Of a DNA stretch of 64,000 bases, positions 23,687 to 35,424 are shown one piece after another. Numbering within the stretch: position 1 is the first letter of the stretch; every line of letters begins with the position of its first letter. The notes below the pieces were generated by a model. It did not search any database. It had not been told where the DNA came from and saw only the letters and a list, made by a program, of their open reading frames with translations. Origin of the DNA: Gordionus sp. m RMFG-2023 (taxonomy: Eukaryota > Nematomorpha > Gordioida > Chordodea > Parachordodidae); assembly GCF_954871325.1 (NCBI RefSeq), contig NC_088777.1, positions 45,299,366 to 45,363,365 of the forward strand. Reading direction: 5' to 3'. A program made the translations under genes and the position numbers.

Positions 23687-26600
23687 TTAAAGAGGATACC
23701 TCAAAATATTATTGCCGGAGCCCGATTTGACTAGCGGAAAGTGTTCATCAGGATGACTCATATTTTTTGAAAATTGAAAATATATAAGGTTCGAATTTTC
23801 GCTTCTTAACCCGGGCTTATTTTTGAACATGGTGTAAACTCTGATAACGTATTCAGCCATATATTCGAATGGTACATTTATGTTAATTCTTTTGGTATTC
23901 TAAAGAAATAATTTTTATAAAATATATATTATTATCATAAATAATAAATATGTTTATTAATAAAACAATAATATTCTTTTACGAGCGATTCCCAGAGAAG
24001 TATATAAAATATACAAAAATACAGCATATTTAGTAAATTAATCCGTCAATTCGTCAGCTCAAATTCGCAGCGGAGAATACAAAAAATACAGTTTTTTTTA
24101 TAATTCGCCGCGATTTCGCGCTAATAAGAGTGAGGGATTAGACTATTAAATTATTTTTCAATTAACATTCGCCTAGTATTAAGTATATATCAATCTCAAT
24201 AAACATGAAAATTTAAAATAAAAGGTTAAATTTTTTTAGAATTATTACTAAGGTTTTATATTGGTCAAGGTATTATAATTTTTTTAATTCAATAATTCTT
24301 TATTTTTTCCCACTCAACAAACCTTATCGAAATATTTTGTTTCAATTATTTCATTGTTCTTTTCCAAATGTAATTCAAAAGAAACAATTTCATTCCTAGA
24401 TGTGGTGGTATCCAAGTTCACAGCCAATAAATAAAATAAGTTCGGCAATTTCACCAATGTTTGCAATTTAATTGATGGAATGGATGGGTAATGGTCTAGA
24501 AAGGAAAAGAAATAAACTTATAAATCTTTATTAAACTATTAATACCTAATACTTTGAAATCATTTTGTCCGTTATCTAATATTAATTAATAAATTTGCGT
24601 TATAGAATTACATAATTAAAATAAAATTACAATTTTATTGAATTCTAAGAAATTTAATATTTCCGATTTCCACACCATACATAAAATATATTAATTAATT
24701 TAATGCATATTTATCAGAGATCTGTCATCCAATTATTAAAAATTTGGCTGTTTCGGACTTAACAAATTATGCATAAATAAGCAAATAGGGCCTTGCAAGT
24801 TTTTAATTTTTTTTTTAAATTTTAATTGGACATTTCGGGCAATAAAATTTTAATCCATTTTATTTTGAATATCAAGCTAATATTTTGATTTTGATTAATA
24901 CCTTTGAACATAAATTGTCTAACTAAAATACTAAATATATATAATAATACTAGATTCACAAAAACATTAAACAATTTATTTATGATCAGATTGCAAATTA
25001 CAAAATAGAGAAACATTATATCAAACACCATTGATTTTAAAACGGTTTTTGTAGAAATTATAATATAGCCAAAGTGGAATGATATAAGCACCATGACGTT
25101 GGGGAAGAAAAAAAATAATTAGGCCTGAATTTTGGTAAATTTAATTTAAAAAAATTATAGCGGGCGGGCCTAAAAATTTAATGGGCCGAACAACTTGTAC
25201 AAAAATTATTACTGACTGAAATGGATTGGGATGGCTGAAAAAGTATCGGACCAGTTCAACAAGAAGACGCTTTTATTTTAAAATTACTAAATGCTAGCTC
25301 TAGCTTTAATTTTGAGGCTAGCTAATATATTTGTTAGTATCTACAGATTCTAATTGAGTTTTTACAAAACTGGGTATGCTTTACACTGCTTTTCCATACA
25401 CATCGAAAATATTTATTTTTGCTGTGAAACATGTAGCTGTATGCATTTGTCAAGGATTTACTTTTGCTATTAAATGAACATCTTATGAATATTTAAATTT
25501 AGAAAAATTAATACATTCTTATTAATATTCTAGATGGCATTATTACATTTTATTATACATTCTTTTTAAAATCTTAATGTGATAATTATTTTACGAAATG
25601 ATAAATTATAAACAATAGGATTCTCCTGAATTGTTGCAGTCATAAAAATAGATGCCCCATTTTTAGGAAGTACATTTGATTTTTAAAGCTATCCCAATAA
25701 TATTATGCCGAAGAAGATCTTTACAAAAATCAGCATGTTAATATAAAATATCGCTTATATTATTTCCTCTAGTTATTCATAAAATATTATGCCAGTTATA
25801 TAATGATTTAATCTTATTTTATTATACATGCACGAAAGTTATGAAATAAAATTTAAAATCCTTATTTTATATCAAAAATTTTAGAAATTAGCAAAATGTA
25901 AATATAAAAATTTCTAAAATGAAAGCCATAATACATTATCTACCTCTCCCTCTATTTTTTTTATTTTAAAAATAGTTCTTATAAGCATATTAAATTAATT
26001 TTGACTGTAATATTTTTAACGAATAATTTATAATCGAAATAAATAAAATTAAATAAAAATATTATTTTACTAATAAAAAATTTTAGAATTGAATAATATT
26101 CCGAATCATCAACTCGAATCAAAGTAAATATTCTAATAAAATAATGTTTTGTTTCTTCCAAGTGGTGCACTAGAAATTCATTCTAAGAAAAAATAAATTA
26201 TTATTATAAACCAAAAATAAAATATAACAAACCCCCGATATAATATTTCCACTGACATAATAAGCATCTCCATTAGTTACTTCATAAACTTTGTATGAAA
26301 AGGTATGATTAGGATATTTATCGATTAATTCTTGATAGGCTCTAGGATTTGTAAAAGTGACTTTTACTGAGTACAGTCTAGGTAAGTTACTCTTAGATAC
26401 AATGTGTTCTAAATCGACCGGAATAATTTTAACGTCTTGAACTGACCAACGATGTGTTTCTATAAAATTATTAAAATAAATATCCGAATTGTAAATTTAG
26501 CGTCATTTATTTTTTCAAATTTAAATTTTTTTCTGAGAGCGTTTTTTTTTAAATTAAAAAATCTGATTTTTTTCAGAAATATATATTATTCCATAATATT

Positions 26601-27321
26601 TAGGAAAAACTACTGTGTGATTTTTTAGAAATTTTTGTTATGAACATTTAAACTTAAATATTAACGTCAGTGTATGAAGTTTATAAAGTAGATATAAGCT
26701 GGGTGGCTCTTATTTCAAAATTCCTTTTTATAATCAAAACACTTGAGTTTGTGGATTGAGATAAGAACTCATTAATACTTATTTGGATATTTTATTTTTC
26801 ATAAACGCTCAAATTAATTTTTTAAATTTAACCTTAAATTTAGATTTTAAAAATATGAATATATATATGGATACCATTGTCACAGAGATGTAGCAGTTAT
26901 TATAAGGTGACATTTGGGGTTAGAAACAAAATAAATCTGCCCCTGGCTAGAGCTTAATTATATTTAATGTAATTTAAACAGAAGAGTTAGAAAGATATAA
27001 GCTCATGAATATTCCTTTTTTAGGATCCATTCTAAAATGAGGGTTATATTATATAAATTAGTCATTTACTGATTTTAAACAATTATTAAAAATGATATAT
27101 ACTAAAACATGATTTCAGTTATAAAATTGGTAGATATGGTTTTATAATATCCAAAAGTCTAATTTCAACTTCAAATAACTTTAAATAAAATAGCGATCTG
27201 AAAAAAGGGATAAATTATATATCTTTTTACCAAATGCATCGATGTCAGGAAGTTGCATATAACCACCATCAATTCTGAAAATGTTTATTATATAATAAAC
27301 TATAGCAATAAAAATTTTCAT
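23687..27321 (-). CDS. Secreted two-domain FN3-like protein, copy 2
   Basis: Exons in reading order: 27321-27231, 26459-26233, 26182-26071, 24495-24323, 23899-23687; phases 1, 0, 1, 0; 271 aa, all open. Signal peptide MKIFIAIVYYIINIF, then RIDGGYMQLPDIDAF. Domain 1 runs from THRWSVQDVKIIP through FSYKVYEVTNGDAYYV and LEETKHYFIRIFTLI. Domain 2 runs from HYPSIPSIKLQTLVKLP through YMAEYVIRVYTMFKNKPG. The C-terminal tail is longer than in the + strand paralogue (SHPDEHFPLVKSGSGNNIL). Fold assignment rests on strand pattern only. Intron 4 holds the TTAGCGCG MITE. Likely intact and extracellular; no function can be named. Confidence 0.85.
23981..24124. mobile_element. MITE, second copy of the TTAGCGCG family
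   Basis: Same position in intron 4 of copy 2 as 12111-12257 in copy 1. The left end is more diverged; the right end reads ATTCGCCGCGATTTCGCGCTAA. Absent from copy 3. Confidence 0.6.
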
Positions 27322-28370
27322 TTTTTTGAAGAGTAAAACTAAATTTTTCAATTGAAAATTTTTGTAATAATATGATAAATATAATATGATTATTTAAATG
27401 CCTAATTTATTTAAATTTAACGATAAGATATTTTTTGAGTATTTAATTAACTTCTGCGAGGAATGTAAATAGTATGCCAAACCAAATAAACCTAATTAGA
27501 AAAAACAACTATAAAGGTTAATTTTAGCTTTAAATATCATTTAGTTTGATATATAGGTCAGTATTCAATCAATATTAGCCTATTAAAATAAACAACCATT
27601 ACATTTGCTTTATTCCTAACAAAAACAACCTTAATAAAATTTAAACGACCTATATTCTATTGTTTGTTGTAAACATCAGGTATAGCTTTTGTGAGGGCAA
27701 GTAGAAAAAAATTTACTGTAACTGCTACGGCTATTTGAATGAATGGACTTTTTAGAAATCAATGACATACTTCACATAAATAGTCATAGCTTTTAAAGTA
27801 TTATAGGTAGAGAGATACACTTTTTTTATTAGATAAAGGATTTAGGTATATATAAATCTATCATTTGTTCCATAGTTTTTTCCCAAAATTTTATTGTAAA
27901 AATGCAAAATACCAATCGTATTACTCCAGTCTCACCTAAATATTTATATTATTGCCAACTAAATTAAGCATATAAATCAAAATGTAAATAGGCGAAACCG
28001 GGGGAATTTCCTTGCTTGTATACCTTGATATTTTAAATTTTAACAATCAATGTATCTTAATTAGATGCTTCATTAGTTTTTAAAATGTTTCGCAGAAATA
28101 TATTAATCTAATTTTATCACGTCAAAGGCAATTTTTTAATTTTTCACATTTTTACTAATAATTTTTTTATAAAAGTTATTAAGACTAAGGGTGCCTCCAA
28201 AGTTAAAATTATATTTTGAAAAAAGAAAATTTTTGAGAATTAATTTTGTCGTCTAAAATTAATTTCTGATTTTAAAATGTGATGGGCCCAAACCCAAAAT
28301 ATGATAATAACATACGATTAAACAATAAAATAATATACCAGGTAATAAAACTTATTATTCCTATTGTTAA

Positions 28371-28832
28371 TATAACAATTATTTAGAGAGAAAGAATAAA
28401 CACCGCAGTTTGTTTGACAGCTGATTCCACATGTGTTTATACTATGAAATATGGTATAAATTCAGGTACTCAATGGAAATTAAACTAGAGGTAGATATAT
28501 CTTAATACATTAAATATCAACATGCAGGGTATAAGTTAACCAAAAAGTAAGATATCCTTTCCATTGTATTTTAAATAGAAGTAAATGTATAAATATATAA
28601 TCATGCATGCAATAATTATTAAAATAGTAAGCACTATAAGGAGTTACGGTTCCAGCACAACTCGAACCGTGAGATTTGTCGATGATTAAAAGTTTTACCT
28701 GATTGATATAAAACTGACGGGGACCAAAGGGAATGGATTTTACAGGTCCATAATTCCTAGAAGTAATGACTAAAAATAGTCAAGAAATACCTTTAACAGC
28801 AGCATAAATTTTGTTTCTATTAGTTAAAATTA
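28371..28832. other. Intergenic AT-rich DNA
   Basis: Lies between the end of duplication copy 2 and an LTR element. No coding or repeat structure recognised. Confidence 0.5.
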
Positions 28833-28837
28833 TAGAT

Positions 28838-29149
28838 TGATGAAGAGGTAGTAGATGGTAAAACAAGAATAGGAAAATAATAGGGTATTTATTTTGATTT
28901 TATTAATTTAATAATATAACTAAAATCTAATAAATTTTATATCTATATATACTTTTTAAAATTCAATTTAATAAATTACTTAATCGGTTAATATAAAATA
29001 ACAATCATTTAAACGACCAAGGTATTAAGAAACTATTAAATTAATATTATATAAAGTGAAAGAAATAATAAAATCAGTCAGTAAGGTAAATTAAGTTAGT
29101 ATAATATAAAATAAAAGAAATAATAAAATCAGTCCGAAATATCTTAACA
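28838..29149. repeat. LTR (left; 3' LTR of the element)
   Basis: 312 bp, similar to 32407-32671 across its length, including CATTTAAACGACCAAGGTA. Begins TGATGAAGAGG and ends ATCTTAACA. Confidence 0.75.
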
Positions 29150-31641
29150 CTCTCCTCTCTGTTTTCTTTCTTCGACTTTTCAATGTTCCTCGTCGATCCC
29201 GTTATCTTCGAACTGTTATCATTAGGATAAGCCCTTCAAATTATCAAGGTTAATTATTATCATTTGTATAATTGTAATTTAGCAAATAGAATCAGTATAA
29301 TTTATTGAATATTGAAAGAATTGTATTGAATATTAAATAAAATAGAATAAATGAAATGGAATAAATTTATCGAATATTGAATAGAATAAAAATCAAGATA
29401 TTTAATAAATTTGTCAAATATTGAATTGATCAAAAATAATTGAAATAGAATAAATTTCGTTTTATATGTTGCTTTTTTATTTATTTTATGACCTATTATG
29501 TTTTAATTGATCGCGTTTTATATTTATTTTAATTTCGAATTCAATACATGTCTTTTATAGAGTTTTAATTTTATGTTTATATTTCGCGTTTTATTATTAA
29601 ATATTAAGCAGGAAAATTGTTATATTTTATTTATAAATTAATGTTTTTATTTTTAATGAAATTACTGTTTATTATGTATTTTTCTAAGGATATCTTTTAA
29701 ATGCCTCATCGATGGACATGATAAAATCTCTGAACTTCACAGGTTTTTTTTAATACTCTAACGGTTCTCGGTGTTTGAATATTTACACTACCTTTTCCCC
29801 TTCTCAAAAATTTTTGGCATTATCTATGTTCAAATCTGTTTCAGGATTGTTTCCAGGCCACCTCGCATGATCTTTTGCCAATACTTTGGCTTTATCTGCT
29901 ATCAGATGTCTAGCCTGTTCATCTAGTATTGTTTTTTTAGTGGTTTTTAAATAACTTTGTATGATTTGAAAAGGCAATCATTTAATACATTTGGTTCATT
30001 TTCTGTTATTTTATCAATCCTTTTTATATGAGTTTTATTTTTTATAACATCGCCTATTCTTTTATTGACTATGACTTCCGAAATATGTTTATCACACGAA
30101 GTTTCTCCTTCCATTTTCTCACATATCAATGGTTACACAGGTTTATTATAGTTATTATCATTATTCCCTACTAATTTTTAAGATACTTTAAACGCGTTGA
30201 GCCATTCCCTGCCAAGCAACGAGCCTTTAACTCTCCACAATGTAGGCTTCTAAATTTTTTAATGTGCCTTAGTAATTAACATCAATGTGTGCGATGCCCA
30301 GAACTTTAATGGTGTTCCCGTCATAATCCGTTAATTTGATGTGGGATTTCTTTATGTTTTTGATGCCTACTTTGTTAGATACAAAATATGATATGATTGT
30401 GCATATCATATCTGTATCTACCTGCATCGTCGTCACTATGCCACTGAGTTTAAGTATCACCTCATAAGCGTTATTCTTTTTGTCGTCGAGACCTTCACTC
30501 AAATTATTTACACTTATGTTTAGTAAATCATAATCTTTGTTTATGTCGTCACTTTTATCAATTTTCAGTTCTTCGTTATTAATAGTGTTTATCTTGCTGC
30601 CATCTAGTGTATGATTCTTTTGTTGTTTCGATTTCTGTGGGTATTGTAGCTGTTGTTATGTAGAAACTACCATAATTTATTTTGTGCCTTTGATGATCAT
30701 AATAGGTAAGTCTGTAATAAGTGTCGAATTTGCTTTGATTTTAAATTTTGTTGTAGTTCTGGTAAGGTAATAAAAAGTTGTGGTTTTGGCCATAAAATCT
30801 TTCAGTGTCGAAAAATGTGGTAGTGGAGCCCACTGCTGAGCAAAGTTGTTATTATGTGGTATCGATTCATTATCGTCTGACTTTTTTTTGTGTCTGAAAT
30901 ACGTTTTATCTCGAATTAATCTTTTAGTTTATCCTCCAAACCTAAAGTATCTAGATTGATAACTTTATCAAAAGTAATGTTAGTATCGATGTCTTATGCC
31001 TCACATCCAGTTTTTATTATCTCATCAATTTTATCTAAATCTTTTATTTTAAACTTAATATCCTCAGATTTTAATTTTTTTATAACTATATCATCGGAAA
31101 TAATACATTCTTTACTCAAATGGCAAATTTTTATTGCCCACTCTATAAATTTTTTCCTTAGATTGACTTGCTTCATAGAATTCTAGAATTTTCCCATTAA
31201 CATTTTTATTTAGGATATAATGGTTTAAGTTTTTTATTAATGAATCAAAATAATTGAATTCAGCCTCTGAGCTTATAAATTTTAGTTATAAGTAAATGTT
31301 ATCGGGAAGATTTTGCTTTAAAATATAAGCTTTGTCGGTTATTTTATTTTTTTATGTATCTAGTTATTTTATTAATGTAAAGGCCAATGTTACCTAAGAA
31401 TTTTGGAAAAGCAATTCCATAGTCCTTTACTTAGGACATTGTTAAACAAAAATATTTATATCTTAATGTTATTATATATTTTTTTATTATTATTTATTTA
31501 TTTATTCGTCAACGCATATTATAATTGTGTAAAAGTTTTAATTATTTGGGAAATTCTATAATAATTTCATCATTTCTATAATTGTTTTAATTCATTTATC
31601 GCATCGTTGTGCGCATTATTTATTTATTTTTATTTTATATA

Positions 31642-32032
31642 TGTTGTAATTTTTAAAGGGATCATGCTATCCGGGATCTTCAAGGGATTTAAAGGGATCC
31701 CTTTAAAATTTCAATTTTTTAAGGATAAAGAACTATACGGTATTATCACTGGGGCAGAGATTGACCTCCAGTTGAATAAATCTTTTGATTAGCTATCGAA
31801 TGATACCCTATACTAGACATATCTTATATCATAAGGCCAAAAAAAACAAAATTGAAAATTAAAAACAACGAAACTCTTGGAAAACGCTTTTAAAATAAGA
31901 TTTTTCTTTATCACGATTAAAACGTGATAATCCCATATTATCATTCCTTAATTATCAACCCTAATTTTTTAGTTATCCCTTTAAATCCCGTGAAGATCCC
32001 GGATAGTCATGATCCCTTTAAAAATTACGACA
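31642..32032. mobile_element. 391-bp MITE nested in the LTR fossil
   Basis: Inverted repeats of about 60 bp begin TGTTGTAATTTTTAAAGGG at the left and TGTCGTAATTTTTAAAGGG at the right (reversed). Both continue through CTATCCGGGATCTTCA and GGGATTTAAAGGGAT. TATA flanks both ends (31638-31641 and 32033-32036), consistent with a TA or TATA target. No coding capacity. The frame at 31607-31792 crosses its left arm by chance. Confidence 0.75.
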
Positions 32033-32406
32033 TATACATGTATTTCTCTTTGCTTAAATTAACAGTATATCCTTTTTATTATTTTTATTTTTTTTAAATT
32101 CAAGTTCATCGACCTTATACTTTGAACTATTTTTATATTGACCTTCTTTTTAATAAACCAGCATTCTCATTTTATATATTTTTTAGATAGTATCTGCAGA
32201 CTGACTTGACATGGTGCCATGGGTAGCTAACCCCTTCCCAGCAAAGGTCAGATAGGCATTATTTTGGGGAATTTTTTTATTTTACAGTATTGGATTTTAT
32301 ATAGTTTTTTTAAGAAGTTAATCTAAATTTAATATTTTACATCTTTCATTTTATTTTTTTTTGGTTAATCACTATAAGTAGTGTAGAATCCCTCCATTTG
32401 CCCCCA

Positions 32407-32671
32407 TGATGATGAGGTAGATGGTTAAAAACAAATAGGAAAACAAAATTATATTTATTTTGATTTTATTAATTCAAAAATATAACTAACTAAATCTAGT
32501 AAATTTTATATCTATTTAATTTAACAATTTACTTAATCGGTTAATATAAAATAACAATCATTTAAACGACCAAGGTAATAAGAAACTATTAAATTAATAT
32601 TATATAAAGTAAAATTAGTTAGTATAATGTAAAATAAAAAAAATAATAAAATCAGTCCCAATATCTTAACA
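32407..32671. repeat. LTR (right; 5' LTR of the element)
   Basis: 265 bp, partner of 28838-29149, followed by the TAGAT duplication. Confidence 0.75.
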
Positions 32672-32676
32672 TAGAT

Positions 32677-33149
32677 TAAGCCAAATTTTTTGCATAAAGT
32701 ATCTGATTGTTAATCCTTATTTTATAATTAATTATGCTTGCAATACCCTATAAAGTAAGAATGAAATTGTATTATATTTTTAGATATATCTAAATATATC
32801 CTTATGTACTAGGAATACCCTTATAAATGTTCAGAATAATTTACAGTGAGATATGCTAATTTAACTATAAAATTTAAGGATTTAATCATCTCAGTATTCA
32901 CTACATATTATACACAAATTAATAATTACAATAATACACGAATTTGATTGTATAGTTATTTATTTTATAATTAATTATTCTAGATTAAGCAAAATATATT
33001 CTACTCATACAAAAATTTCACTGTAAAATATTTATTTTATAATGAAAAATTTAAAAATTTGATTAGAATTCATATCCTTTTATAATTAAAAATATATGTT
33101 AAAATAATAAGTTTATTTTATTTTTTATAAGTTGATGACGGTGAATACT
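32677..33149. other. Intergenic AT-rich DNA
   Basis: No exon, inverted repeat or known element recognised between the LTR fossil and duplication copy 3. Confidence 0.5.
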
Positions 33150-33199
33150 TGATTAAAATGATTTCAATATAAAAAGATTTGTAATGTACATATTTATAT

Positions 33200-33387
33200 T
33201 AGTGTTGTTAAATGGCTTGATTTGAGCTGATTTTTGGAAACGGCTAACTCATATTATGCCCAGAAAAATAAGTCTCAATGCTAATAGATGTCCAAACCTT
33301 TCTCCCATCCATGACTAAAATATCTAGGTTTTAATATTGTTTTGGATAAAATAAAATCGGCTCAAATCGAGCCGTATAATAACACTA
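33200..33387. mobile_element. MITE of the AGTGTTGTTAAACGGCTC family
   Basis: 188 bp with ends TAGTGTTGTTAAATGGCT and TAGTGTTATTATACGGCTC (right end reversed), each followed by a second palindromic block (TTTGAGC / GAGCCG). The copy-1 empty site near 9707 shows a plain insertion with a TA duplication. Relatives lie at 46182, 51283, 57380 and 59966. Confidence 0.75.
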
Positions 33388-35424
33388 TGATAAATAATAA
33401 CCGAAACATTACATATTTAAAAAATATATATTGTATAATTTTGGGCATATAAAAAAATTTATATAAAAAGAAAGACTAAATAAATTTCTCCAAAAAAATG
33501 GCCAAAGAAATGAATATAAAGGATTATAAAAAAAATAAACTCAATAAATAAAATCATTTTTTTTTAAAAAGAGTGAGGTCATCCTTAAGAGTAGTAAACG
33601 CTTAGGAAGTTAGATTGAAAAATCTCAGATCCTCTGTGATCTATAAGATAAAAATTCATCACTTGGATTTCCTGTGTCTAAAATTATTTTTACCCGTGAT
33701 CTTTAATTAATAGTAAAATCACGTCCCCAAAAATTCTAAAAGTGTGAGGATTTTGATTTTCCTATTATTTTTTATCACATTTATATTATGTTACTGTGTT
33801 ATATAGCCAAGATAGGGTACAAGTATTAAATTATTTTTGGGATAGATAAGATAGCAAATATATACCGAAAGACAATTCCACCATCTAAATACCAAGAATT
33901 AAAATGAATTAAATTTATGTTTGCAGAAATAAAACCATGTATCAGCATTAAAGGCTAGACCTAAGAAGTCTACTTGTTGGATTCCCTCTCCTGAGAATGT
34001 ATAATCCTGTCAAGTCTATTATAAATATAGTTTGAATATTCAGAGTATTATGAATAAATAAAAAGAACAACATAGTTTCATTTGAAGGTGTTTTTTAAGT
34101 CTTAAAAATAGTTGGTTGGGTTTCATTAGAAATATTGTAATACTTAGATGTTAAAGAAAAATGTTTTATTCAAATTAGAAAATTTATTATGATATTATTA
34201 TAGACTATGTAAATGAAAGAAAGATAAATATTTGAGATTTTGTGGATATGATTTCATTTTTTGGTTTTATTACTTTTTTAAAATTTTTTTAGTTCTTTTA
34301 ATTTTTATTTTTAACTTTAATTTTATAATGTTTTTATTGTATAATTTATTATTGTATAATTAATAATTATAAATAAAGGAAACCGTAATTTATGTTATTT
34401 TATTAAATTTCATATTAATTATTTTATTATCATTTTTATTTAGATTGCAATGATACCCCAAACTTAGCAATCAAACATTGGTGTTGAAGAGCGGACGCGT
34501 TCCGTGGCCAATTTAGGAAATTTCAATCTAATGCCAGGCAATTGTTACATGGGAACAAGGAGTGATGTCAAACTGTATTCTAATGCAAAAATTCTAAAAG
34601 GAAAAGGGTAAAGGTAAAAAGGACGTTTTTTTTTTGAAAAAAAGAGAAAATTTATCGTTTAAAATACTTTGGATAAGAAATATTTAGATTGATTTAAGTC
34701 AAAATTTAAAGATGTAGGAGGAAAAAGAAAGAAATTATTTTACGGTAGCTCTTCGGACTATTTATTTTAAATATTGTTGATTAATATACAAATTGTATAT
34801 GAAGATAAATCTTAAATGAAAAACAAAGAATAATAAAGGTAGCATTCATAGTAGATAAGATACAAAGAGGTTTGTGTTATAGTTATTTTCAGGTGATAAT
34901 TTATGAAATTAACAGAAGTTATTGGTGAACTTAGAAACCAACTGAATATAATTGAAACTATAAGATGTTTCAGATTTTAGAAGTTATTATAAGTTATTAA
35001 AGAATTGATTACTAGAGATAACTATGACAAAGAAAAAGGAACATAAATTGGGAAGATTAAATAAATTTATTTTTAAAAATATAGTATAATTTAAAATATG
35101 CGAGATTAAGATTAAAGACTCGAATACAAATAGTAGTGAAAAGATATAATAATTTAAATAGAAGAATATACAATTCTTCTTAGAAAATATGTTGATATTG
35201 TAATAAAATTCTTATAAAAAATTTTACGTTTAACTTTTATTCTAAGGGCTGCGAGAACAGCCTCAATGATCTGATATGTGAGTAATATACGCAGAGGTTG
35301 ATAATATTTAGTAATATTTTTGGTAGTTGATTAACCAAATTCTTTGTAAAGAGAATCGGCTTTTATCATAAGAAAATTCATCCCGCAATCGAGCTAAATT
35401 AGATATAATTTTTATTTTGGATCA

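Larger units (their letters stand above)
18858..28370. repeat. Segmental duplication, copy 2
   Basis: Starts with a truncated version of the retroelement-derived block (ACCATCTAAATATCAAG at 18858 equals 10803 and 33883). It continues through the AT-rich linker with repeated ATTATTCGAAT motifs (about 19640-19730). About 3.5 kb of foreign DNA (19738-23227) replaces some 220 bp of linker. Then come the FN3-like gene and the tail (28190-28370) that matches 18690-18857. Confidence 0.8.
28838..32671 (-). mobile_element. Fossil LTR retrotransposon with TAGAT target-site duplication
   Basis: Two LTRs (28838-29149 and 32407-32671, beginning TG and ending CA) flank 3.3 kb of interior and are themselves flanked by the 5-bp duplication TAGAT (28833-28837 and 32672-32676). 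The coding direction is -. A segment at 30502-30269 resembles a retroviral-type aspartic protease followed by the conserved 'YDGNTIKVLG' region; Lys-rich frames near 30129-29947 and 31176-30994 may be gag-like. The interior is far shorter than a complete element, so it is deleted as well as broken in several places. LTR divergence suggests moderate to old age. A MITE (31642-32032) is nested in it. Probably Gypsy-like, not certain. Confidence 0.75.
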
